NCBI GenBank assembly: GCA_963989385.1
Contig: OZ022499.1
Span: 54,549,757 to 54,613,756 of the forward strand
Source of the DNA: Ctena decussata
Lineage: Eukaryota > Mollusca > Bivalvia > Lucinida > Lucinidae
Reading direction: 5' to 3'
Length of the DNA stretch: 64,000 nt
The translations under genes were made by a program, and so were the position numbers. The notes beneath the pieces were generated by a model. The model did no database searches. It had not been told where the DNA came from and saw only the letters and a list, made by a program, of their open reading frames with translations. Below are positions 1-11,451 of this stretch, in pieces. Positions within the stretch are counted from its first letter, which is position 1. Every line of letters starts with the position of its first letter.

Positions 1-775
1 ATGACAAAATGAAGATTTATAACGGTAAATTTGTGACTGACTAAAATGATGACAGGCTATATGTGTAATAACAATGTTAAAATATTAGCACAACTGATAG
101 CAGATTGTAACATTGATAGTATTAAGTAACTCACGAACTGATGACATATTAATTGTAAAATTACAATTTTAGATGCTGACAGAACAATGACGAATTCAGT
201 ATCTTATAGAAAAGCAACTATATTTCTTATGTGAAAAAGAAACATACTAAGATGCCAGCAAAACTGCTGCTGATAAACAATACAGGAATAGTTATATTTA
301 GTGACTGACATAATGTTGATAAACAAGTTGTAAAGTGGCATTCATAGATGCTGACAAACGGGTGACATTTTAATATCTGATAAATGAAGAAGTGTTCACA
401 TATTTGAGTAACAGTGCTAGTAGCAAAGCTTAATGATGATAGAAGTGATGACAAACTAATAAACTAATAAACCGACGACATACATGATGTAAATAGCAGA
501 ATTTTGTGACTGACAAAACTGCTCCTGAACCGACCGCAAATAACCAATGCAAACTGCAAGTTATATATAGTGACTGACAAACCTCAGTGCTAATACAATA
601 CCTAATGCTGGCATAAGGGATGATAACTATAAGAATGAAAGACATACATGGTGCAAACAGTGACTGACAAAAATGCTCATGTACCGATGATGGAGCAACT
701 AAAGCAAACTATTTGTTTAGAGACTGATAAAACTTATCCAAACTGATAAAACTTATGATAACCTCTCAAAATAGA
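1..775. repeat. Degenerate short-motif repeat tract
   Basis: The motif GTGACTGACAAA and close variants recur at irregular spacing (near 33, 301, 506, 570 and 660), often followed by AAATGCTGATG-like sequence. No reading frame looks coding; the short open frames are low-complexity. I read it as a decayed tandem repeat, possibly one end of a larger satellite outside the window. Confidence 0.5.
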
Positions 776-2069
776 CGTCAACAGAATTAAGACGAATCGA
801 AGATCCAGTGCTGAGTGTTGACTTAACACTGAATCGCTGAATCGACGTTGTTCCAACGTTGCGTGCCACATGAAAGACAGTTCCAAACATAATCGCTCTC
901 ATTACTCCATCACAGTATCACTGACCCAGCCAAATTGTCCACTGAGCACACAACGCTGACTCGACACTGAATCGTTGATTCGACGTCGTTTCAACCTTGT
1001 GTACCCTTTGTGAGACACAACATAATGGCTCTAATTACTCTGTGGCAGTGTCAATGACAACATCAACCCACTCACCGGACACACAACGTTGACTCAACAC
1101 TGAATCATTGATTCGACGTCGTTTCAACGTTGTGTGCCCAAAGGAAGAAAACGAATCAATATGATTGCTCTTGTTACTCTATGGCAGTATCCCCGCGGGC
1201 CTCATGGAAGACAGTTAAAACAACATGATCGCTCTTATTACTCTATATCAATATCACTGACAACACCAACCGGTCCACTGGACACACAACGTTGACCCAA
1301 CATTGAACCGTTGATTCGATGTTGAGTCAACGTTGTTAGCCTCCTAGAAGACAGTTACAACAACGAAGTCGCTCTTTCTACTCAATGACAGTATCACTGA
1401 CAAATCGTTTATTCGACCTTTGGTCAACTTTGCCAGCCTCATAAAAGAGAGTTATCGCAGCATGATCGCTCACTGTGCTCTATTACATTATCACTGACAA
1501 ACCAGACCTGTCCACTGGGCAAACAACGCTGACCCAACACCGAATCGTTGATTCGATGTTGTCTCAGCGTTGCGTGCCCCATGAAGGAAAATAACCTCAG
1601 CATGATCACTCTTATTTTTCTATAACATTATCACTGACAACATCAAGCTGTCCACTGGATACACAACGCTGACTCAACAGTGAATCATTGATTCGACGTT
1701 GAGCCGACGTTCGCTCTTATTTTCCTATGACAGTATCAGTGATAAAACTAACCTGCCCACCGGACACACAACGTTGACACAACATCGGAAAATAGATTCA
1801 ATATTGTTTCAACGTTGTGTGCCCCTGGAAGACAGCTACCACACCATTATAGTTCTTATTACTCTATAACAGTATCACTGACAAACCCAGCCTGCCTACC
1901 GGACACGCAAAGTTGACTCAACGTGCAATCGTTGATTCAACGCTGCTTCAACGTTGCGTGCCCTAAGAAAGAAAGTTACCACAACATGATCGCTCGTTAG
2001 CGGTCTCAGATACCCCTACATGATACCAGTGATAACTGATCATCACTGACAACAACCCAGCCTACCCAC
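776..2069. repeat. CAACGTTGA-rich minisatellite, about 8-9 irregular units
   Basis: Each unit carries CACAACGTTGACTCAACA, then GAATCGTTGATTCGACG, then TTTCAACGTTG, a GAAGACAGTTACAACA segment and a CAGTATCACTGACAA segment. Copies start near 951, 1084, 1287, 1523, 1663, 1767 and 1907, so spacing varies from about 100 to 240 bp. The CAACGTTG core is self-complementary, so each unit can fold. No coding potential is visible. Confidence 0.7.
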
Positions 2070-4010
2070 TTCAGCCTATTTTTAGATATAAAGGGTGTAA
2101 GTACCCCACCCACTTTTTCAGTTTTTCAGCTGTAGACTATCTTTCCCCCCGTGCCTCAGCAAGCCACTCACATATAATGTGTATTATGATAGTACAAACA
2201 TACATGCAAAGTCGCTAGCTGAGGCACGGGGGGGGGGGGGGAAATATCTTTAAAAAACTTTTCCTGTTTCCATTACGTTTAATTATAAAATTTGGCTTTT
2301 TCCACCAAAAATTGAAGTCTATGTGCTAAAAAATCAGAAATTAAATTCATAGCCAGTTACCGGAAGTTGAGAGCAACAAATTTCAAGAGAAATTCTTGGG
2401 TATATCAAAATTTTAATTTTGACTAATTTTATAGGCAAATTAACATTACAACCGTCAGAGGTCCTTTTCCAGTCGGACAAAAAATCTCTGGGCGGCACAA
2501 TTCAAGGGGAGATAACATTTGTGACTCAAACATATGAGTAATACTAGTATGCTAAAAAGTCCACAGAGGGATGTTGTTAACTCAGTAAACAAAGATATTA
2601 AGTCTGGACATGATCTGTCAACTACCGGTGCTTAATTTTTACTTTGCAAAATATTCTCAGTAATTTTGAGGAATACTATAAACATTACCATATGCCCGAG
2701 GCAAAAATGGGTGTTTGAACATGGGCCATGGGACAAGTATTCAAAAATAAATCGAGGGTTCCGAAACATGTATAATCATTATTCTTGTATAGTAACAATG
2801 CTTTTAATGCGTTTAATGCTATGTAAGTATAAGGATAACATATACCTGTATACTAATCAAAATAAGCGCCGCTCTTTGACCTTAAGCAAGGTTTTCTGAA
2901 AAGAACTACAGTCAACTCCCGATATCTCGAACATTGATATCTCAAAATATCTTCTTGTATCAAAGAATGTATTTCCTATTTTTATTTACATTTGAACTCC
3001 TGTTATCTCAAACTAATGGTATCTCAAAGTAAATTTTCTGGTACCAGAAAATTTACTTTGAGATAGTTTGGGCTGAAATTTGACTTCGAGATATCGAGAG
3101 TTGACTGTACATTGAATGAAGTGACAGAGTCGGTTGTAGTACTGACCTGTAATCCGAGAGTTTGTGCCAGTTTCAGTTATAACGAGGGTCATGTCTAATT
3201 TTCCGAGATTTTTCACGAAACAACTCTCAAAATTTTGTTCTTTTATTCTCATTTTCCCATTCGGGTTCCTCTTATATATTTGCTAGAATTCAAATATTAC
3301 ATATGTTTCAAACAAACTAGAGGATAGGGTTTGGGATCTGATTCAGTCAGTTCCTGAAGTGTAGTTACTCTTTAAATTTTCAAAACAATTTTACGATGAT
3401 CTAACACTTAAATATGCCATACATTTAAAACAAATAAGAGTTCAAAACAAATATTACGATAACCTAGCACTTCTGAATTCCAGAAAGAAAAATCCAAGCT
3501 TTCTTAACATGCAGAAGCATTGCCATAAACATTCCAAAACTTCATTCCTGTCACAACTTCGCATTTAGAAATGTCGCAAGAAAGTTAACAAAATCCCCAG
3601 AAACACAGAACTAAAAAGGACCTCTGGCGGTTGTAATATTAAATTGCCTATAAAATTAGTCAAAATTCATTTTTAGATATATTCAAGAATTTCTCTTGAA
3701 ATTTGTTGCTCTCAACTTCCCCTAACTGGCTATGAATTTAATTTCTGATTTTTTTAGAACATAGACTTCAATATTTGGTGGAAAAAAAGCCAAATTTTAT
3801 AATTAAACGTAATGGAAACAGGAAAAGTTTTTTTAAAGATACTTTCCCCCCTGTGCCTCAGCTAGCCACTTTGCACGTATGTGTGTACTATCATAAAACA
3901 CATTATATGTTAGTGGCTTGCTGAGGCACGGGGGGGGAGATAGTCTACAGCTGAAAAACTAAAATAGTGGGTGGGGTACTTACACCCTTTATATCTACAA
4001 ATAGGCTAAA
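2070..4010. mobile_element. Foldback DNA element with ~400-bp inverted arms
   Basis: The left arm (about 2070-2468) is repeated in reverse complement at about 3613-4010 with few mismatches. Outer ends read TTCAGCCTATTT and, on the other strand, TTTAGCCTATTT. Each arm contains its own small hairpin, GTGCCTCAGC...GCTGAGGCAC followed by a G/C homopolymer. The ~1.1-kb interior has no convincing coding frame and hosts a second element at 2908-3109. No clear target duplication was found. Likely a non-autonomous foldback transposon of unknown superfamily. Confidence 0.8.
2908..3109. mobile_element. Palindromic mini-element, TA + CAGTCAACTC ends
   Basis: It starts TACAGTCAACTCCCGATATC and ends in the matching reverse complement GATATCGAGAGTTGACTGTA. 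There is a second internal inverted pair around AAATTTACTTTGAGAT. TA followed by CAGT is the usual terminus of pogo-type Tc1/mariner derivatives, so this is probably a pogo-type MITE. A relative lies at 34694-34892. Confidence 0.7.
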
Positions 4011-4364
4011 GCGCTTGTTATTGAAAAAATATTGCATAATATCAATAACAGTAGTGTGTATGTCAGTTTTAGCATAGTAATCAATTAAAATTTCGATATA
4101 TTAGAAAACCAAAAAATGGACTTATTTTCAGAGACTCAAAAATTAATGTGCCCCTCTTGATAAATGTACCCCCTCTTTATAAAATCGGTTTAAGTAAGTC
4201 TAGAGGCATGACAGTTTTTCAAAATCACTATTAAAATGGCTTTATAGTAAACAAGCCTACATATTAATGCCAAATATTTCAACTTTTGCTGCCCGAGGCC
4301 GGTGCAATAAATTGTCGAAAAATAGGCAAATATGCATTGATACTGTCAGAGGTCCTTAAAGCCC
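4011..4364. other. Unassigned spacer with an arm-end fragment
   Basis: No gene. A piece near 4321-4356 (ATAGGCAAAT...GTCAGAGGTCCTT) resembles the inner end of the foldback arms at 2433-2468, so an extra arm fragment lies just outside that element. Confidence 0.35.
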
Positions 4365-6690
4365 CCCTCACACATAGGCGAATCCATTTAACGAAGCCTT
4401 GCGAACACGAAAAATTTGTGATTTCTAGCGAATTCTGACCGTCGGCCGAAACTATTTGAAAATTTGTTGCACTGTTACGAAAGTAAACGTAGGGGAACTA
4501 TTTGTTGCGAATGATTTACGAATTGTGACGACAGTTACTGTAATTCGCTAGAATGCGATGGGTTGCGCAAACAATGTCCGTTCTTTCGGTTAGCGATTAG
4601 AAACGATTAGGAGAGCTAATATCCAAACTTAAGCGCAACTTTGCGCATATTGGCGCATGCCTCCGAATGCTTCCGAAACGGTATTTCCGCATCCGGCCGT
4701 TAACGGAGGCTATAAACTAACTAGTATTGCAGTGACTGCTGATTGATATAAAATTGTTTTGCAAGTCAAAAACATGACACCTAGGGGAAGAGGAAGAGGA
4801 TACTAGAGCGAGGAAGGCTGCTGCTATAGAGTCAGAGAAACCTTAGGGACCTGAGATGTAGTCTGATGAAAAGCCTGGTTATGCTGAGTAGAAAATACCT
4901 AGAGTTCCTTCCGTGTTAGTTTTTAGTGTTAGATTTACTTTTTATGCTCTCCAAAGGGATACCATATACATGTAGTCGCTGATTTGTCTGTTTGTCTATC
5001 ATTCCGTCTGTCCGTCATTCCGCTCGTCACACACAACGGTCTCCATAACTCTGGGTTCAATAATTTTGTTATGTCCCTTGTCATATTTTATTTTGACAAG
5101 GACTCCTGGAGCAATATCTTTGTGACTGACCCTTGTTAAAACTATTTTCTTGTATCTTGTATGTCCTGCTTATATATTAGGTGTAGGCTCAAGTCATCTG
5201 TGGTCTTTATTTGACATGGTCATATGTCAATACTGAAGTGCAGGTTTTGATATTTGTAGCCCAGTAATGGCACCTATTTTATATTTTTTTAATTCTAGTG
5301 TTTAAAACTTAATATGCCATCTTTAAGGAAAGGGATTTTCAGTAAATGTTTGTAATTATGTTGGTATATACACAGTAAAAGTGTTCCCAAGTGTTTGCTT
5401 ACAGTTAATTATATTGTTTTGTACAGTTTTATGTTCAGTGGCGGTGATATACAGCAGTCTGCCCAAAGGTCCCCTACCCAATCTTCTGAGAAGTCTGTGG
5501 GCTTGGACCCTGACAGTGAACACGGAGATAAAGACTCTGACTGATGAAGATTTTTTGATGGACCATAGCAGCAGCATACATGTACTGCAGTATCAGGCGT
5601 TGTATATCTTCCATTTTGACGAAGGAATATTACTAATTACCTTAAAACTAACCACCTTCTTTATATATGAACTACAGGCATATGTCTGCACAAAATTTTG
5701 AAGTACTCAAAACTACTGCACAAATTTCACAATGGTCTGACATTCAACATAGGCAACGAGGCAACGTACTATAAAACTCGATTTTTTTTCGCATACTTCT
5801 TAGATTAATTTCAAACTATTATTCGTACGGACCCGGCAGTTTGTTACACCTCTTAGTCAGATCAGATTTTCGAAGAAATTCCGTGTAGTATAAATACAGT
5901 GCTTGAATAAGTTTCTACACCAATTCGTTGCCTAGTCGTTGTAGCCCAAAAATTGTTTTCAAGCATTTCTTGACTAAGTATATCAATTGAGTAAAACGTT
6001 TGATTCCTATTTCAAAAGTCGGCGGTCGGATGGTCCGTGGGACTATACTTCTGAAACAAACTTATCCTGATGAGCGGAACAAGCAAGTTTCATGTACGTT
6101 GGCTTCGTTACCTGTGTTGAATGCCAGACCAGTGTGAATTTAGGAGCACTATGGCTCGCATGGATTCGTTTGTCGTAGTTACCCTTCGTATTGATTGGTA
6201 TGCAAGCGTATACCATTCGTTTTCTGGACGTTAACATATCGTTATAATTTGCTTTCATGCGTCGGATACAATTACGCAAATATTCGCTGCTGTTCTCAAA
6301 TTATCGCAAAGATTCGTCTTGGGATCGTCTTGATATGCAAATCAGCTGATTAGAATATGCAAATCAGCTGACAGCTGCGATCTCTAACGCCAGTTGACGA
6401 ACGCTATGCGAAGACTTTCCGATTGGTCAACTTATTGAAACGAATTCTAACGAATAATGGACGAAACTTTTATTCGCCACAAAATTATCAACATGTTGAA
6501 AATTTTCCGACGAACACAAGTAATCGCAACGGATGCAAACGCTAAGAAACGCATCCATGCGAACACTACCAACGATGTACAACGTACATATACTAATGAG
6601 AACGAATTTTGCTGAAGTCCTATTCGCCAGTATACGCAAGCTGACGTCGGGGGATTTTCGTCTATGATAGGAAGCCTTTATCGCCGATTA
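4365..6690. repeat. CGAA/TTCG-rich degenerate repeat region
   Basis: Sequences 4365-4690 and 6140-6670 are saturated with short GCGAA, ACGAA, ATTCG and TTCGTA words. The left edge (CACACATAGGCGAAT) weakly matches the reverse complement of the right edge near 6650-6675, which suggests but does not prove one inverted-repeat element. The middle holds a CCGTCTGTCCGTC tract (about 4990-5030) and a separate inverted-repeat element at 5724-6139. No coding sequence is visible. Confidence 0.35.
5724..6139. mobile_element. Inverted-repeat element, TGGTCTGACATTCAACA ends
   Basis: The left end TTTCACAATGGTCTGACATT, followed by CAACATAGGCAACGAGG, is matched in reverse complement by GTTACCTGTGTTGAATGCCA and GACCAGTGTGAA at the right. 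The same family, with a better preserved inner arm including TTTTACGGACCCG, is found at 55836-56302. Confidence 0.65.
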
Positions 6691-6743
6691 GCCCATAATC
6701 TGAAAATAAACTTCCCTTAGTTCTTATTCAAAGGAATGTAATT

Positions 6744-7140
6744 ATACCCATGACATACGAAGTATGTCAGGGGGTATATAGTTTTTGTCATTCCGTCCGT
6801 TCGTTCGTTCATCCGTTTGTTCGTCCGTCCGTCCGTTCGTCAACTTTACGTCAAAGTTTTGCGTTAAACCTTCTTTGACTGCTGCTTCATGATATCTCCA
6901 TAGCATTACCTTCGATGTAATTTATTTTAGCCCCTGGACCATGCCCCAGGGTTGGGCCAAGGATCAGTAATTAGGACTTAGGCATTTTCATTATGTCAAA
7001 GTTTTGCGTTAAACCTTTTTGATTGCTCATATCTCTGTAACTGCATGGCAGATTTTTTCAATGATATCTCTATAGCATTACTTTTGATCTGAACTACCTA
7101 AGCTGCAGGGTCAGTCATTCGCCGCTTTAAGGTTCATTGT
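6744..7140. repeat. TATACCC / CCGTCCGT-type dispersed repeat
   Basis: It starts TATACCCATGACATACG with a small hairpin to CGTATGTCAGGGGGTATA, then has a (CCGTCCGTTCGT)n-like tract, then two copies of GTCAAAGTTTTGCGTTAAACC (near 6848 and 6990). The same layout appears at 30974-32081 and 40427 onward. Non-coding. Confidence 0.55.
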
Positions 7141-8054
7141 AAAATGTTTTCTTTTCCTGTTTCTAAATTGAAATTACCTCAATCACAAGGTAGAACAGCT
7201 TCAAGCGCTGCGCATTTTCTACAACAATAGTCTTGAGACATCTTTTATTCTTGACATCACCAAGTTCTCACCTTTACGGACTTACGTCGGTAGAGGCTCT
7301 GGGCTAAAGCTGTCTTTCATGATGTTCATGAATGACGGTTTAAGGCCACAGTGTCTACCACGTCAATTGGTAGAACTGAGCACAGCAGCAATAAACAAGA
7401 CTCGAAAGTCCTTTTGCATGAATAAGCCTGGAAGAATGATCAAAATATACAATATACAAGCACGCGTCAATATTGTCCTTTCTGTACCAAACTTTAGATT
7501 ATTCAACTTACTTCTTTTACGTTTACAGAAACAAATGCACTCAGTAACGAGAGTAGTACTGACATACTATCATTCTATAAGTGCATGCATTCGCAATTGA
7601 TATCATTAGTCCACTTACAACAAGTACAGATTTTTTAATAAATTCTAAACCCTCAGCTCCTTTGGAAGCAAAGAATACTCCATAGAAACTAAAAATGCAG
7701 ACTCGGTTAGATTGAGTCTGTTCATGGCTATAAATGAAATAAGCAACATCCATCAGGCCCTTTCAGCAGCCTAGAAGCAGAACTCTTAAGCACTAGTTTG
7801 CTATTGTTATTTTTCGGAACGGAACGGAACCGCATTGATAATATATATTATTGCAAGGGAGGTAATAAGTGCGCTTCATCCCAAACAGTAGCCGTTCCGT
7901 TTCGCAAAATACTTATAGCCTTTAAAGCAGCATCAATTAATCCAAATGATCCTGAAGGCCCATAAAACATAATCTGCATCATAATGGATTCCCAAGGGTC
8001 AGAAAACCTATAATCTGCACAATGGCACAGTGACGAAATGGTTACAGCTTTAAA
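7141..8054. other. Unassigned; one short unrecognised frame
   Basis: Mostly featureless. A minus-strand open frame around 7848-8030 reads ...SDPWESIMMQIMFYGPSGSF... and looks less random than its neighbours, preceded by a TTGTGCAG that could be a splice acceptor. I cannot match it to a family and it runs into the tandem array on its upstream side. It may be chance or a fossil exon. Confidence 0.2.
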
Positions 8055-9255
8055 AAGCAAGGAATATACCACAAAAAAATGAAAAGGAAACGAAAAGGAC
8101 AACCTCGTATACCTAAGAATACTTAAATAAGCTTACAGTAATACTTAAGGAATATACAAAAAAAAGGGGAAATGACAAACGAAAAGGACAAACTCGTATA
8201 CCTAAGAATACTTAAATAAGCTTTCAGTAATACTTAAGGAATATACCAAAAAAGGGGAAAGGACAAACGAAAAGGACAGACTCGTATACCTAAAAAGTAC
8301 TTAAATAAGCTTACAGTATTACTTAAGGAATATACCAAAAAAGGGGAAAGGACAAACGAAAATAAGCTTACAGTAATACTTAAGGAATATACCAAAAAAA
8401 GGGGAAAGGACAAACGAAAAGGACAGACTCGTATACCTAAGAATACTTACATAAGCTTACAGTATTACTTAAGGAATATACCAAAAAAGGGGAAAGGACA
8501 AACGAAAAGGGCAGACTCGTATACTTAAGAATACTTAGGTTTTTTTGTTTTTTATTAGGTTTTTTTGTTTTGTTTTTTTTTTTTTTTTTTTTTTTTGTAA
8601 CCGTAATTTGTCTACCTTCATACCCTTTCTAGTGTTCTTTGTATTGGTAATGTTTCCTACTAAGTTACCGTATCTTTCTGACTAGCAGGGCTTCATTTCT
8701 TATTTTTTTCTACCTGAATATAGAGTTAAATTTGGTTTAGTATTCGAAATTGTAAACAGATATCCGCCATACAGTATACAGTTGTATAATATCAGGGAGA
8801 AGAACTCTATAAGCACTCAGCTTTCGTTCTAATCCCAAAATTGTATTGTGTACCATGTATATGTATGTATGTAAAATTTATAAATGAATAAAATATGTTT
8901 AAACCAAGAATACTTAAATAAGATTATAGTATTACTTAAGGAATATGCCAAACAAGGGGAAAGGACAAACGAAAAGGACAGACTCGTATACCTTAAAAGT
9001 ACTTAAATAAGCTTACAGTATTACTTAAGGAATATACCAAAAAGGGGAAATGACAAACGAAAAGGACAGACTCGTATACCTAAAAATACTTAAATAAGCT
9101 AACATTAATAGTTAAGGAATGTACCAAAAAGGGGAAAGGACAAACGAAAAGGACAGACTCGTATACCTAAGCATACTTAAATAAGCTTACAGTATTACTT
9201 AAGGAATATACCTAAAAAGGGGAAAGGACAAACGAAAATGACAGACTCGTATAGA
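8055..9255. repeat. ~88-bp tandem array, split in two
   Basis: Units contain AAGAATACTTAAATAAGC, TTACAGTAATACTTAAGG, AATATACCAAAAAAGGGG and CAAACGAAAAGGACAGACTC. GGAATATACC recurs at about 88-bp steps, with one shortened ~56-bp unit near 8330-8382. There are about six units before 8538 and four after 8908. A 369-bp foreign segment separates the halves. Confidence 0.85.
8539..8907. mobile_element. Retro-insertion within the tandem array
   Basis: The segment begins with a T-rich stretch ending in a long poly-T and ends ATGAATAAAATATGTTTAAA. AAGAATACTTA lies directly on both sides (8528-8538 and about 8908-8918), consistent with an 11-bp target duplication, although every array unit contains this word. 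If the poly-T is an inverted poly-A tail, the insert lies on the minus strand. The AATAAA near the right edge would instead suit the 3' end of a plus-strand non-LTR retrotransposon. I see no reverse transcriptase. Confidence 0.5.
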
Positions 9256-10019
9256 AAACTAACTTCAACGCATAGCTACGTCATACCTTCCCTAGTGGTA
9301 CTAGGAACCTAAAAATTGTTGGAAAATGCTAAAATGCAGATTTTAGCAAGCAATCAGCATCCCAATCAGAACAGTCATCAGCTGACATGATCCCTGAAAC
9401 ACAGTATTTTAGCAGACATCATGAAAGAGAAGATACTGGGTGTAGTAGAGGAAAAAGCACCCCAGAACAAGCCACTTCAAAGCTTTACCCTTTAGGACTT
9501 GATATTTTTAGTAAAGACAAAAAGCCATACTAGTCGTGTTATTGTCATATGTTATTGTCATACTAGTCGTGTTATCTTGATAAAAACAGCCTCAAGCTTA
9601 CATAACAAATTAAACTACAAAGAACTATGCCAGATTTTATTCAGTGCACACACGTTGACAGAGGGATTGCAGTTGTTTGTTTTATGGTTGTACTCTCTGT
9701 AGAACAAACGAACTCTCGTTCTGATTTATCTAATACAAACAAGTGATGTTTATCTTTCTGTGTGTTTCCGTAGTGATCATCAATTTAACTAGAATATTAA
9801 TTTTCCAAGTATTTGTCCGCCCTGCACAATATGTCTCATATCAACCCAAATATCAGATTCCAGCTGAAATGGAAATCAATCGACCTTTGTCTTACGAAAT
9901 TCTTTAACAAAACCATCATGAAGCAATTCGAATACAGCTATAACAGATACATGGTACTATTGCATGCTGTGCGTGGTTTAACAGTCAGAACGCGCCAACA
10001 TCCGTGCCATCAATAGTAT
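9256..10019. other. Unassigned spacer
   Basis: No gene or clear repeat. CATACTAGTCGTGTTAT occurs twice (near 9527 and 9558), a small local duplication. Confidence 0.3.
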
Positions 10020-10276
10020 TTAAGGTCAAGAATACGTAAATGACTGGCGCAATTAATTACGTGCGTCGCGAAGGACGTTGCGTCACGAAATACTTCCTAG
10101 TCAATGCTATTTTCAATATGGCGGCCCCATCGGACATTTAATAAAAGAGTCAAACATGGAAAAACCGGAGTTGTAGTCATTGTTTATTCAATCCCTCTGC
10201 TGATATTGTAGTGTGCTTCTTTTCCTGTATTTATGAAGTTATTTCATCAACACAAATACACGTATGTCCCTAAAAT

Positions 10277-10350
10277 TAATGAGAGAGAGAGTGTAAGAGA
10301 GTAAGAGAGTGAGAAAAAGAGAGTGAAACAGACAGACAGAGAGTGTTTTG
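10277..10350. repeat. GA-rich microsatellite
   Basis: Imperfect (GA)n with interspersed GTAAGAGAGT and CAGACAGA. Confidence 0.8.
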
Positions 10351-10359
10351 TGTGTGTAA

Positions 10360-10612
10360 CAATTTAAGGTTGGCCGCAATACATGTCCCTCCCTACTTTC
10401 AGGTCTCTCAGGACTTATATGAAAGTATGAAAGGCGGAGCACATCCTTCTTCTTTCGCTGCGTTATCCTTCCATGATTCGAAAGTTACCATTTTTAATGC
10501 CGACTTGACAAGAGACTTTTCCAGTCGCTGGCTGGGCGAACCCAGATTCAAACCCACAACCTTCTGCGTTATAACCTAATTTCTCTAATCACTCTTCCGC
10601 GGCGCTAGTGGG
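10360..10612 (-). mobile_element. tRNA-derived SINE (minus), GCGCCGCGG head
   Basis: On the minus strand, GCGCCGCGGAAGAGTGATTA (A-box region) is followed by GTTGTGGGTTTGAATCTGGG (B box, GGTTTGAATC). This is a pol III internal promoter derived from a tRNA. A plus-strand relative is at 32636. The body runs toward 10360. No target duplication was found. Confidence 0.55.
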
Positions 10613-10647
10613 ATTGCGTATCCGAAATAATTAATAAACCAAGTAAA

Positions 10648-10728
10648 TGTGTGCCAACTGATTTTAGAGCTTTATGGGATCGGATTGTAATGTATGCCAG
10701 CTGATTTTAGAGCTTTATGGGATCGGAT
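10648..10728. repeat. Two-copy tandem duplication
   Basis: CTGATTTTAGAGCTTTATGG followed by GATCGGATTGTAAT occurs twice about 42 bp apart. Probably a replication-slippage duplication. Confidence 0.8.
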
Positions 10729-10849
10729 TGTAATATTAATTATAATGCCGCTTTTTGCGATTTTAACTATGCATATCCGTTCACAAATACGAATGAATAT
10801 TTCTTCCACTTGTTGTATGGCTTTGCCAAAGATACAGCGGGCCTTTTAC

Positions 10850-10975
10850 CTACACCGCCCCTACGGCCACTAGGATACAAGAAGCCTTCCGCCGACGGTA
10901 GAATTTTGCCTTGTAACTTTTCAGTATGATCCTACCATCATCTCGATATGACTGAAATACAGTCCAAAAGGGCGT
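10850..10975 (+). mobile_element. SINE 3' fragment
   Basis: TCTCGATATGACTGAAATAC followed by GGGCGTAAAA matches the 3' part of the SINEs at 51001 and 55544 (ATGACTGAAATACTG...). The head region is decayed. Confidence 0.4.
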
Positions 10976-11001
10976 AAAAGTCAGTGTTATCGGACTAGCA
11001 T

Positions 11002-11210
11002 GAGCCACACCGAAAGAACACGAGTCGGCAGTAAATATACATGCACACAGATCAGCCTGCGCATACGCGTAGTTTGATAAATCTCTTCGCTGTTCCTTAC
11101 GGAATCATTGTACTAGAGGACAATAAAGGCTCTGGTCAGTTTGGGCGGATGCGCAGACTGATCCACTGACCGTACATGCCCCAAGGACCCACTTAATCAT
11201 GGCACGGCGC
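11002..11210. mobile_element. GAGCC-MITE, degenerate copy
   Basis: It keeps GAGCCACAC at the left, CAGATCAGCCTG and TTGGGCGGATGC in the middle and an inverted remnant (CATGGCACGGCGCA) at the right. It is the most diverged member of the 12-copy family. Confidence 0.5.
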
Positions 11211-11451
11211 ATTTTGTGATTTGGTATTGCAATGTTAGAGTAACGCAGTTTTTAAAGATGAATTTGGGTTTACTCATAGGGCTTTTCCTTTTTTTGTTGC
11301 GCGGTTCATTTCGTGTCAGCTGCAGTAACTATATTACCGTTATAAGTTTGTTTTCGAATTTTATTAATTTTTTTTACCACTAAAGCATTCATCATGATAA
11401 CCTTATTAGTCGCCATCTTTCCGTATTCTCATAACGGTCTTAGCATGCCTT

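Noticed and set aside
5381..5701. 106-residue open frame on the plus strand
   Set aside because: No recognisable domain; the opposite strand is open too; it sits in repeat-rich DNA without splice or promoter context.
7848..8102. Coding exon of a cellular gene
   Set aside because: It looks somewhat protein-like but I could not match it to a family, and it runs into a tandem array. Left as unassigned with low confidence.
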